A stretch of DNA of 64,000 bases from UBA4416 sp964541155 (GTDB lineage: Bacteria; Bacteroidota; Bacteroidia; B-17B0; Aurantibacillaceae), in assembly GCA_964541155.1 (NCBI GenBank), contig CAZIPC010000003.1:248001-312000 (forward strand), given 5' to 3'. The notes beneath the pieces were generated by a model that had not been told where the DNA came from, did no database searches, and saw only the letters and a program-made list of their open reading frames with translations. Of this stretch, positions 18,384 to 26,371 are shown one piece after another; positions within the stretch are counted from its first letter, which is position 1, and each line of letters opens with the position of its first letter. The position numbers were made by a program, and so were the translations under genes.

Positions 18384-20492
18384 ATGATACATTCTTTTTT
18401 AGATACTCCAATAGGGTACCTTAAGGGTATTGGTCCTCAGCGGGCCGAAGTGTTGCAAAATGAATTATTTATTTTTACATACAAAGATTTATTAACTCAT
18501 TATCCTTTTAGATATGTTGACAGATCGCAATTTCATAGCATTAAAGATATCAATGAAGATTCTGCATATTATCAATTAAGAGGATATATTATTGAAATTG
18601 ATTTTGTAGGAGAGAAACGAACAAAGCGCTTAGTTGCCAAATTTAAAGACAGTTCAGGAATAATAGAATTGGTTTGGTTTCAAGGAGCTAAATGGATGGC
18701 AGAGAAGCTAAAATCAAATTCAGAATATATTGTTTATGGGAAAGCTACAGCATTTATGGGACGTTTTAATATGGCACATCCCGAAATACAAGTAGTAACT
18801 CCCGAAATATTAGTCAATCAATCTTCATTTCAATCTGTTTATAATAGTACCGAAAAATTAAAATTTAGAAATTTAGATAGCGATGGCATTCGTAAATGTT
18901 TAAGAGTATTAACATTACAACTTAATGAACACACAGTTCAAGAAACGTTAACGCAATCAATTATTCAAGATTTTAAATTATTATCAAAGCTTGATGCATT
19001 AAGGCAAATTCATTTTCCAGATTCTAAAGAATTACTAGATAAGGCTAAGTTTAGATTAAAATTTGAAGAATTATTTTTTGTTCAGTTAAAATTATTAAGA
19101 AGTAATTTAGTTCGTCATCAAATTACTCAAGGCTTTATTTTTAGTAAAGTAGGCGATGCTTTTAATAATTTTTATAATTATCATTTACCATTTCAATTAA
19201 CTAATGCTCAAAAACGTGTTGTAAAAGAAATTAGAGTTGATATGGGATCGGGAAAACAAATGAGTAGATTGGTGCAAGGAGATGTAGGAAGTGGTAAAAC
19301 CCTAGTTGCATTATTAAGCATGTTATTGGCTATTGATAATGGTTATCAAGCTTGTTTAATGGCTCCTACAGAAATATTAGCGAAGCAGCATTTCGAAACT
19401 ATATCAGAATTATTACAACCAATGGGATTAAATGTTGCTTTATTAACAGGTTCTTCTAAAACAAAAGCGCGAAAAGAGTTACATCTTGGTTTAGAATCTG
19501 GAACGATTCATATTTTAATTGGTACCCATGCACTTATAGAAGATGTGGTTGTATTTAAAAATTTAGGGTTAGTGGTTATTGATGAACAACATCGTTTTGG
19601 TGTTGCTCAGCGAGGCAAAATGCACAAGAAAAATACACAACCCCCGCATGTATTAATTATGACAGCTACACCAATTCCCAGAACATTAGCAATGACACTG
19701 TATGGAGATTTAGATACTTCTGTGATTGATGAATTACCGCCTGGACGAAAACCAATTACTACTATGCATTTTATGGAAAGTCAACGCCTGCGGTTAATTG
19801 GCTTCATGAAAGAACAAATAGCATTAGGCAGACAAGTTTACGTTGTGTATCCCTTAATTCAAGAAAGTGAAAAAATGGATTACCAAAATTTAGAGAGAGG
19901 ATATGATGCCTTACTTCATGATTTTCAACCACCACATTATCAAATTAGTATAGTACATGGTAAATTAACAGCTCAGCAAAAAGAATTTGAGATGCAACGT
20001 TTTATTAAACACGAAACCCAAATTATGGTAGCAACTACTGTGATTGAGGTTGGTGTTAATATTCCAAATGCCTCTGTAATGGTTATCGAAAGTGCTGAAC
20101 GTTTTGGATTATCTCAGCTTCATCAGTTAAGAGGTAGGGTAGGGCGAGGGGCTGACAAATCTTATTGTGTATTGATGACATCTTATAAATTAGGAGCCGA
20201 TAGTAAATTAAGAATGGAAACTATGGTAAGAACAAATGATGGCTTTGAAATTAGTGAAGTAGATTTAAAATTAAGGGGCCCTGGAGATTTAGATGGAACG
20301 CAACAAAGCGGAGTAATGGATTTAAAAATTGCAGATTTAGCCCATGATGGACAAATTTTAACGCTAGCTCGTTCAGCTGCTCAAGCCATATTAAATGAAG
20401 ATCCAAATTTAACAACAGCTCAAAATCAGTTACTAGTTAATCAATTACAAATACAAGGAAAAACTAGATCTTCTTGGAGTAAAATAGGATAA
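18384..20492 (+). CDS. recG: ATP-dependent DNA helicase RecG
   Basis: 702 residues. The N-terminal wedge/OB domain (TPIGYLKGIGPQRAEVL) is followed by superfamily 2 motifs: QGDVGSGKTLVALLSML (Walker A), VIDEQHRFGVAQR (DEQH box), MTATPIPRTLAMTLYGD, VATTVIEVGVNIPNA and HQLRGRVGRG. RecG remodels stalled replication forks and branched DNA. The start at 18384 (MIHSFLDTPIGYL) fits the family N terminus and the promoter position better than the ATG at 18363. Its stop converges on bshB1 with 25 nt between. Confidence 0.97.
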   Translation: MIHSFLDTPIGYLKGIGPQRAEVLQNELFIFTYKDLLTHYPFRYVDRSQFHSIKDINEDSAYYQLRGYIIEIDFVGEKRTKRLVAKFKDSSGIIELVWFQGAKWMAEKLKSNSEYIVYGKATAFMGRFNMAHPEIQVVTPEILVNQSSFQSVYNSTEKLKFRNLDSDGIRKCLRVLTLQLNEHTVQETLTQSIIQDFKLLSKLDALRQIHFPDSKELLDKAKFRLKFEELFFVQLKLLRSNLVRHQITQGFIFSKVGDAFNNFYNYHLPFQLTNAQKRVVKEIRVDMGSGKQMSRLVQGDVGSGKTLVALLSMLLAIDNGYQACLMAPTEILAKQHFETISELLQPMGLNVALLTGSSKTKARKELHLGLESGTIHILIGTHALIEDVVVFKNLGLVVIDEQHRFGVAQRGKMHKKNTQPPHVLIMTATPIPRTLAMTLYGDLDTSVIDELPPGRKPITTMHFMESQRLRLIGFMKEQIALGRQVYVVYPLIQESEKMDYQNLERGYDALLHDFQPPHYQISIVHGKLTAQQKEFEMQRFIKHETQIMVATTVIEVGVNIPNASVMVIESAERFGLSQLHQLRGRVGRGADKSYCVLMTSYKLGADSKLRMETMVRTNDGFEISEVDLKLRGPGDLDGTQQSGVMDLKIADLAHDGQILTLARSAAQAILNEDPNLTTAQNQLLVNQLQIQGKTRSSWSKIG

Positions 20493-20517
20493 TCAATTTT
20501 AATTATAAATTGTAAAA

Positions 20518-21234
20518 TTACCTCAAATCAAATAAATTTTCAACACCTATATAACGGTTTACGGTAAACCCTTCTGCGTAGTTGCAATTAATGGCTCTAC
20601 CAAAAATATTGTTTTTTGATTTTACAGATTCCATAAAATTTTTAGTTGAAATAGGAGTTTCAGGCTCTGTTGAAGTTGGATTGAAAAATTGAGACGAATA
20701 CGCTAGTATTGATTCCATTTTTTTATCCATGAAATCGGTAATATCTACTACAAAATCAGGTTCTACAAAATTATCTTGTATATAATGGTATACCGCTTTA
20801 GGTCGCCAAGCAGTTTGTAATGTGTTATTTTCAAATGTTTTTATTTTTACTAAACCACTATAAAAACAAGCGTCGGCAGTTAATTTTGCAGCTCTTCCAT
20901 GGTCAGGATGTCTATCGGTTATGGCATTACATAAAATAATCTCTGGCTGATATTTTCTAATAATTTCAATTATTTTTCTTTGATTTTCTTCGTTGTTTTC
21001 AAAAAAACCGTCTGCCATATCTAGTTGCTCTCTAATACTAACACCTAAAATTTCTGCCGCTTTAGTAGCTTCTTGAGTTCTTAATGTTGCATTGCCACGT
21101 GTACCTAATTCTCCTCTTGTTAAATCCAATATTCCTACTTTCTTTTGTAAAGAAATATGTTTTAAAATAGTTCCAGACGCTGATAATTCAACATCATCAG
21201 GATGAACTCCAATGGCTAATATATCTAATTTCAT
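20518..21234 (-). CDS. bshB1: Bacillithiol biosynthesis deacetylase BshB1
   Basis: A 238-residue PIG-L-fold zinc enzyme. The metal motif is GVHPDDVELS (His and Asp-Asp, residue about 9), with TRGELGTRGN and DRHPDHGRAAKL supplying the other ligand and the substrate pocket. BshB1 removes acetate from GlcNAc-malate, the middle step of bacillithiol synthesis, which points to bacillithiol as the low-molecular-weight thiol in this organism. The other bsh genes are not in the window. Confidence 0.93.
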   Translation of the reverse strand: MKLDILAIGVHPDDVELSASGTILKHISLQKKVGILDLTRGELGTRGNATLRTQEATKAAEILGVSIREQLDMADGFFENNEENQRKIIEIIRKYQPEIILCNAITDRHPDHGRAAKLTADACFYSGLVKIKTFENNTLQTAWRPKAVYHYIQDNFVEPDFVVDITDFMDKKMESILAYSSQFFNPTSTEPETPISTKNFMESVKSKNNIFGRAINCNYAEGFTVNRYIGVENLFDLR

Positions 21235-21295
21235 GTTGTTGTATTTACAATTGATGTTAAATCAATGAGTTGTAAAGTTATTTATTTTATCTCGT

Positions 21296-21325
21296 CTTTA
21301 AAAGCTATTACTTTTAAAGTTTTTT
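21296..21325 (+). other. AT-rich perfect hairpin with T run
   Basis: CTTTAAAAG (21296-21304) and CTTTTAAAG (21311-21319) form a perfect 9-bp inverted repeat with a 6-nt loop, followed by TTTTTT. It has a terminator shape on the plus strand but no plus-strand gene ends nearby (recG ends about 800 bp back), so an operator or attenuator before the 61-residue ORF is also possible. Confidence 0.35.
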
Positions 21326-21388
21326 AGGGGCAACACAATAAATCATATAGCCCTACGTTTTTTGCTTATAATAACCTAAAAACTGCCT

Positions 21389-21574
21389 ATGCGAAAAACA
21401 TCTACTCTTGTTACTGAATTATTAAAAAACCATACCAATACGCCTCAAAAATCAAGTTTTGATGCCAATTTAGAACCCTCAGACGTATTAATTGATAAGA
21501 TACTCAATTATTCAAAATCATTAACCATTAAAAAGTCTAATACTCTAGGGTTTATTGAGCTTATGGCCAATTAA
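21389..21574 (+). CDS. Small uncharacterised protein (61 aa)
   Basis: A 61-residue ORF beginning MRKTSTLVTELLKN and ending SNTLGFIELMAN, mostly polar with helical propensity and no signal peptide or membrane helix. I do not recognise a family. Support for coding is its isolated position between bshB1 and the E2 gene, codon use like its neighbours and a hairpin element upstream; no homologue could be checked. Confidence 0.5.
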   Translation: MRKTSTLVTELLKNHTNTPQKSSFDANLEPSDVLIDKILNYSKSLTIKKSNTLGFIELMAN

Positions 21575-21638
21575 AAGCTATATTTATTAAGTTTTAAACT
21601 AAATTGAGTCATTGGTAATAAATTCTTAATTAATAAAA

Positions 21639-21669
21639 TTTGTGTAATAGCTATATTACTTTAATTTTG
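21639..21669 (+). promoter_or_regulatory. Promoter of the E2 acyltransferase gene
   Basis: TTTG (21639-21642), 19 nt, TAATTTTG (21662-21669): an exact match to the Bacteroidota -33/-7 pattern. It leaves a leader of about 15-20 nt before the ATG at 21692. Confidence 0.7.
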
Positions 21670-21691
21670 TGCCTTACATTATCTAGTAAAA

Positions 21692-23032
21692 ATGGCTCAA
21701 TTTGAATTAACAATGCCCAAAATGGGCGAAAGTGTTGCCGAAGCAACAATTATAAAATGGACTAAAAACGAAGGAGATTCGATTAAAATTGATGAAACTG
21801 TTTTAGAAATAGCAACTGATAAGGTTGATTCAGAAATTCCTTCACCTTTTGAAGGAACGTTAGTTAAAAAGTTATTTAATGAAAATGACGTTGTTCAAGT
21901 GGGCGCCGTTATAGCTATTATTTCTTCTGATTCTAGCGCAACAGTTACTGAAACTCCAAAAACAGCTGCTCCAGTTCAAGCTGTAGCAAGTCATGTAGCT
22001 CCTTCATCAATAACTTCTCCAACTCAAACTACAGATTTTAGTAGTTCAGATAAATTTTATTCTCCTTTAGTTAAAAGTATAGCAAAAGAAGAAGGTATAT
22101 CTATAACAGAGCTAGATAGTATTAAAGGAACAGGGCAAGACGGTAGAGTTACAAAAGCAGATATCTTAGCCTATTTACCAACTCGTAATGCACAAACTTC
22201 TGCACCTATTGCGGTTGCCGAAAAATCAACACCTACTCCAGCAGCTGCAAATAAATCATCAATTGGGGTTCCAGATCATACAATTTTAGTTCAACGCCCT
22301 GCTGTATCAGTAGGTGCTGGTGATGAAATTATTGAAATGGATCGTATGCGTAAAATCATTGCTGATAATATGGTAATGAGTAAGCATGTTTCGCCACATG
22401 TTACCTCTTTTGTTGAGGCTGATGTTACAAATATGGTGCAATGGAGAGAAAAAGTTAAAAAAGATTTTGAAAAACGCGAAGGAGAAAAAATTACATTTAC
22501 GCCTTTATTTATTGAGTGTGTAGCTAAAGCAATTAAAGATTATCCAATGATAAACGTATCGGTTGATCAAACTAGTACTAAAATCATTAAACGCAAAAAT
22601 ATAAATGTAGGAATGGCAACAGCTTTACCTACAGGAAATTTAATAGTGCCAGTTATTAAAAATGCTGATCAAAAAAATTTAGTTGGCATTACTAAAGATG
22701 TGAATGGATTAGCTTCTAGAGCTAGAGCTAATAAATTATCTCCAGACGAAATACAAGGTGGTACATTTACTTTAACAAACGTTGGTGGTTTTGGTAATGT
22801 AATGGGAACTCCAATTATTATGCAACCTCAAGTGGCTATTTTGGCAGTTGGAACAATTAAAAAGAAACCAGCAGTTATTGAAACTCCTCAAGGAGATGTA
22901 ATAGGAATTAGACATTTTATGTTCTTATCATTATCATATGATCATCGAGTTGTAGATGGCTCTTTGGGTGGAAGTTTTTTAAGAAGGGTAGCCGATTATA
23001 TGGAAAACTGGGATGTAACCAGAACTTCATAA
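21692..23032 (+). CDS. 2-oxo acid dehydrogenase complex E2 (dihydrolipoamide acyltransferase)
   Basis: 446 residues in three parts. The lipoyl domain (1-80) has the lipoylated lysine in EIATDKVDSEIPSP. The E1/E3-binding domain (about 125-165) has YSPLVKSIAKEEGI and GTGQDGRVTKADIL. The catalytic core (about 215-446) has PHVTSFVEADVT and the active-site histidine in SYDHRVVDGSLGG. It transfers acyl groups from lipoate to CoA; the core sequence resembles branched-chain or 2-oxoglutarate types more than pyruvate, but this cannot be settled here. Genes for E1 and E3 are not adjacent. Pro/Ala/Thr linkers join the domains. Confidence 0.93.
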   Translation: MAQFELTMPKMGESVAEATIIKWTKNEGDSIKIDETVLEIATDKVDSEIPSPFEGTLVKKLFNENDVVQVGAVIAIISSDSSATVTETPKTAAPVQAVASHVAPSSITSPTQTTDFSSSDKFYSPLVKSIAKEEGISITELDSIKGTGQDGRVTKADILAYLPTRNAQTSAPIAVAEKSTPTPAAANKSSIGVPDHTILVQRPAVSVGAGDEIIEMDRMRKIIADNMVMSKHVSPHVTSFVEADVTNMVQWREKVKKDFEKREGEKITFTPLFIECVAKAIKDYPMINVSVDQTSTKIIKRKNINVGMATALPTGNLIVPVIKNADQKNLVGITKDVNGLASRARANKLSPDEIQGGTFTLTNVGGFGNVMGTPIIMQPQVAILAVGTIKKKPAVIETPQGDVIGIRHFMFLSLSYDHRVVDGSLGGSFLRRVADYMENWDVTRTS

Positions 23033-23052
23033 TTTAGGATCATTTCTATATA

Positions 23053-23080
23053 AAAAAACCCGCACTTAGCGGGTTTTTTT
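23053..23080 (+). terminator. Intrinsic terminator after the E2 gene
   Basis: AAAAACCCGC, loop ACTTA, GCGGGTTTTT, flanked by A and T runs, 20 nt after the E2 stop codon. Confidence 0.9.
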
Positions 23081-23147
23081 ATGCTTAAAACAATGGGTTT
23101 TTATAATAAATGTGTTATTTTTGTTTTAATTGTTAAACCTAATTATA

Positions 23148-24782
23148 ATGAAAAAGAACTATTCTTTATTTCTAGTGCTATTTCTATGTGTTTTTTTGAC
23201 ACAGGCACAGGTGCTTAAAAATAAGTATTCTGATTATTTTAAAGAGGGAGTGTTTTTAATAGAAGAAGACAATTACAACATGGCACTCAAATATTTTTTA
23301 GAAGCCTATCAATTAGATTCAGTATCAGCTAATATCAATTATTATGTAGGTTTGTGTTATTTAAATACAGCTACTCATAAACCATATGCCGAAAAATATT
23401 TAGCAAAAGCAACTACATCTATTTCTAAAAAGTATAAAATGGGAGATCCAGCAGAAACAGCAGTGCCAGGAATAGCTTATTTTTACTATTCAAAAGCTTT
23501 GCATGTTAATTATAAATTTGATGAAGCGCTTTTTCAATTAACTATTTATAACGAGTATTATGCACACGATAATGAATCTAAAAAACAAGCAGATTTTTTA
23601 AAATCTCAATTATTGTATGCTAAGGAATTAAAGTCTGCTCCAATGAATATTAAAATTGAAAATTTTGGAGATAGTGTAAATAGCCCTTATTCTGATTATA
23701 GCCCAGTATTAAGTGCTGATGAGTCAACATTAATTTATACAAGAAGAAAACAAGTTTCTACCAATGGAGATAAATTGTCTAATGATTCATATTATGATGA
23801 TATTGTTATTTCATATAAAAAAGAAAATGGAAAGTGGACTTCTCCAAAATCTATTTCGCAATACATAAATACAATTGGTAATGAGGGCTCAATTAATTTA
23901 TCTGCAGATGGGCAAACTTTAATTGTGTACCAAGATTTAGGTTCTGGGAATGGGGGAGATTTATATTACAGTAATTGGGATGGTAAAGAGTGGAGTACTT
24001 TACAAAGCTTTGGTTCAGATATTAATACTCAATATTGGGAACCTCATGCCTGTGTAAGTTCAGATAACAATACACTTTACTTTGTTTCTGACAGACCTGG
24101 TGGATATGGGGGAAGAGACATTTACAGATGTGTTAAATTACCAAATGGTAATTGGAGTAAAGCTTATAATGTTGGACCAACTATAAATACAAAATATGAC
24201 GAGGATGGCCCATTTCTTCACCCAGATGGCAAAACCTTTATTTTTTCTTCAAATGGCCACAAGTCAATGGGAGGCTTTGATATCTTTTTCTCAACAATAT
24301 TAAATGAGAAACAATTTTCTGAACCACAAAACATGGGATATCCAATTAATACAACAGATGATGATGTGTTTTTTGTAACGTCGTTAGATGGAAAAAGAGG
24401 ATATTTTTCATCAGGAGCACCAGGAGGTTATGGAGATAAAGATATTTATAAAATGATTATTATAGATGAAAAAGAAACAACTCCATTTGCCTTATTTAAA
24501 GGGTTTATTGTGCCAGAAAATGATGAGAAAATGCCAGATATGTTAGAGATTTTAATAAAAAATAAAGCAACTTCTACTATTGTAGGTCGTTATAAGCCTA
24601 AGGAAAATGGATCGTTTATAACTATATTAGATGTTAATCATTATTACAATTTCTCGTATCAAATTAAAGGACAAGAATTTTATAATGAAGATGTGTTTGT
24701 GTCAAGTGAGCTAGCTTACCAAGAAATAAAAAAAGAGATTTACCTTAATCCGGTTAATGTATTTTGCATTTTAAAAAAATAA
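23148..24782 (+). CDS. Exported TPR and PD40 (WD40-like) repeat protein
   Basis: A 544-residue protein. The start at 23148 gives a signal peptide (KKNYSLFLVLFLCVFLTQAQ). TPR-like helices fill about residues 28-150 (FLEAYQLDSVSANINYYVGL). A beta-propeller of PD40 repeats follows, marked by SPVLSADESTLIYTRR, INLSADGQTLIVYQD, CVSSDNNTLYFVSDRPGG and HPDGKTFIFSSNGHKS. A short beta-rich C-terminal domain ends it, with no OmpA peptidoglycan-binding domain. This is like the first two-thirds of PorE/OmpA-type proteins of the T9SS world. A TATTTTTG box at 23116-23123 may start the transcript. Confidence 0.82.
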   Translation: MKKNYSLFLVLFLCVFLTQAQVLKNKYSDYFKEGVFLIEEDNYNMALKYFLEAYQLDSVSANINYYVGLCYLNTATHKPYAEKYLAKATTSISKKYKMGDPAETAVPGIAYFYYSKALHVNYKFDEALFQLTIYNEYYAHDNESKKQADFLKSQLLYAKELKSAPMNIKIENFGDSVNSPYSDYSPVLSADESTLIYTRRKQVSTNGDKLSNDSYYDDIVISYKKENGKWTSPKSISQYINTIGNEGSINLSADGQTLIVYQDLGSGNGGDLYYSNWDGKEWSTLQSFGSDINTQYWEPHACVSSDNNTLYFVSDRPGGYGGRDIYRCVKLPNGNWSKAYNVGPTINTKYDEDGPFLHPDGKTFIFSSNGHKSMGGFDIFFSTILNEKQFSEPQNMGYPINTTDDDVFFVTSLDGKRGYFSSGAPGGYGDKDIYKMIIIDEKETTPFALFKGFIVPENDEKMPDMLEILIKNKATSTIVGRYKPKENGSFITILDVNHYYNFSYQIKGQEFYNEDVFVSSELAYQEIKKEIYLNPVNVFCILKK

Positions 24783-24894
24783 GTTACTTATTTTTAAACT
24801 AGCATATTTTTTAATTACTAATAGATATATAATAGTTTAAAAAAATACCTTCCTTTTGTAGTCTAGTATTTTTGTTTTAATACCTTTGTAATCT

Positions 24895-25626
24895 ATGCAA
24901 AAAGAGTGGTTTTCTTCTTGGTTTGATACATCTTACTATCATATATTATATAAAAATAGAGATTATTCGGAAGCGGCTTTATTTATTGATAATATAACAC
25001 AATTTTTGAAATTAAAAGATGATTCGATATGTTGGGATTTATGCTGTGGAAAAGGTAGACACAGCATTTATTTAAATAAAAAAGGGTATCAAGTTGTAGG
25101 AACAGATTTATCGCAGCAAAGCATATTAGAGGCTAACAAACATAGGAATAATTTATTAGAGTTTCATCAGCACGATATGCGTGAGTTATTTAAAACAAAT
25201 TTTTTTGATGTTGTATTTAATATATTTACAAGTTTTGGTTACTTTAACACAAAACAAGATGATGTGAGTGTATTTAATTCGGTACAACAGGCATTAAAAT
25301 CAAACGGTTATTTCGTATTTGATTATTTAAATTCTAATTACATTAAACAAACATTAGTAGATAAGGACATAAAAGTAATTGATGGGATTGAATTTTTAAT
25401 TTCGAAAAAAATAGAAAACAATACTATTATTAAAAGCATTGATTTTGAAGATAAAGGACAAGTTTTTCATTTTGAAGAGCATGTTAAATTATTTGATAAA
25501 TCCTATTTTGAAAATTTAGCAAAAGAGTGTAATTTAACTTTGTTAAACACATTTGGAAATTATCAGTTAAAAGAATTTGATATTCATACATCGCCACGTT
25601 TAATTTTAGTTTTACAAAAAAAATGA
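24895..25626 (+). CDS. Class I SAM-dependent methyltransferase
   Basis: A 243-residue enzyme with a Rossmann core: CWDLCCGKGRHSIYL is the SAM loop (residue about 44), GTDLSQQSILEA motif II, and FDVVFNIFTSFGYF motif IV. Substrate not predictable, as in many YcgJ/Cfa-like small-molecule methyltransferases. TACCTTTG at 24881-24888 resembles a -7 box and ends 6 nt before the start. Its end overlaps the ZIP gene by 4 nt (ATGA), so the two are coupled. Confidence 0.85.
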   Translation: MQKEWFSSWFDTSYYHILYKNRDYSEAALFIDNITQFLKLKDDSICWDLCCGKGRHSIYLNKKGYQVVGTDLSQQSILEANKHRNNLLEFHQHDMRELFKTNFFDVVFNIFTSFGYFNTKQDDVSVFNSVQQALKSNGYFVFDYLNSNYIKQTLVDKDIKVIDGIEFLISKKIENNTIIKSIDFEDKGQVFHFEEHVKLFDKSYFENLAKECNLTLLNTFGNYQLKEFDIHTSPRLILVLQKK

Positions 25627-26369
25627 GTCTTTGGTTATTAACAGTAGTATTATGTTTACCAATTTTAATAATTGGGTTAATTTTTTTGTCGTTAAAAATT
25701 AAGGCTCAAAATTTAAGATTTTTATTAGCATTTAGCGCGGCCTATTTATTTGCCATTTCGGTTACTCATTTATTACCCGAGTGTTATGAAGGCAATCATG
25801 CAAAAACTATAGGATTATTTATTTTAATAGGTTTTTTTATCCAAATTGTATTAGAATACTTTAGTGCAGGTATAGAACATGGGCATACGCATGCGCACTC
25901 CCATTCATGTGAAAAGCATTTGCCACTTGGTATGATTGCTGGACTTTATTTGCATTCGTTATTAGAAGGATTACCTATTTATCAAAGCGGAATTATAGAA
26001 GTTAATTCACATGCTGTATTATCTACTCAGCAATCATTAGTATTTGGTATTACAATTCATAATATTCCAATTGCAATTGCCTTTGTTACATTATTACTCG
26101 ATCATCAAACCTCTAAACTTAAAACATTTTTATTATTACTTGGATTTGCTTTAATGGCACCATTAGGATGTTTAATTAGTTATATATTAAATTCGATAGG
26201 TGTGCAAAACTACGATGGGTTTTTAAAGTTATCATTTGCCGTAGTGATAGGTATTTTTCTTCATATATCAACGGCTATTATGTTTGAAACTGGCGAAAAT
26301 CATCGATATAACTTAGCTAAAATTATATCAATGATTGCGGGTGTATCTTTAGCAGCCTTAATTAGTTAA
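25623..26369 (+). CDS. ZIP family metal transporter
   Basis: A 248-residue membrane protein with about seven to eight transmembrane helices. Helix 2 has LFAISVTHLLPECYEG, a His-rich loop GHTHAHSHSCEKH lies near residue 90, and the metal-site helices read GMIAGLYLHSLLEGLP and LVFGITIHNIPIAIAF. ZIP proteins move Zn2+, Fe2+ or Mn2+ into the cytoplasm. Position 2 nt before priA and overlap with the methyltransferase suggest a three-gene transcript without an obvious shared role. Confidence 0.92.
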   Translation: MSLWLLTVVLCLPILIIGLIFLSLKIKAQNLRFLLAFSAAYLFAISVTHLLPECYEGNHAKTIGLFILIGFFIQIVLEYFSAGIEHGHTHAHSHSCEKHLPLGMIAGLYLHSLLEGLPIYQSGIIEVNSHAVLSTQQSLVFGITIHNIPIAIAFVTLLLDHQTSKLKTFLLLLGFALMAPLGCLISYILNSIGVQNYDGFLKLSFAVVIGIFLHISTAIMFETGENHRYNLAKIISMIAGVSLAALIS

Positions 26370-26371
26370 TA

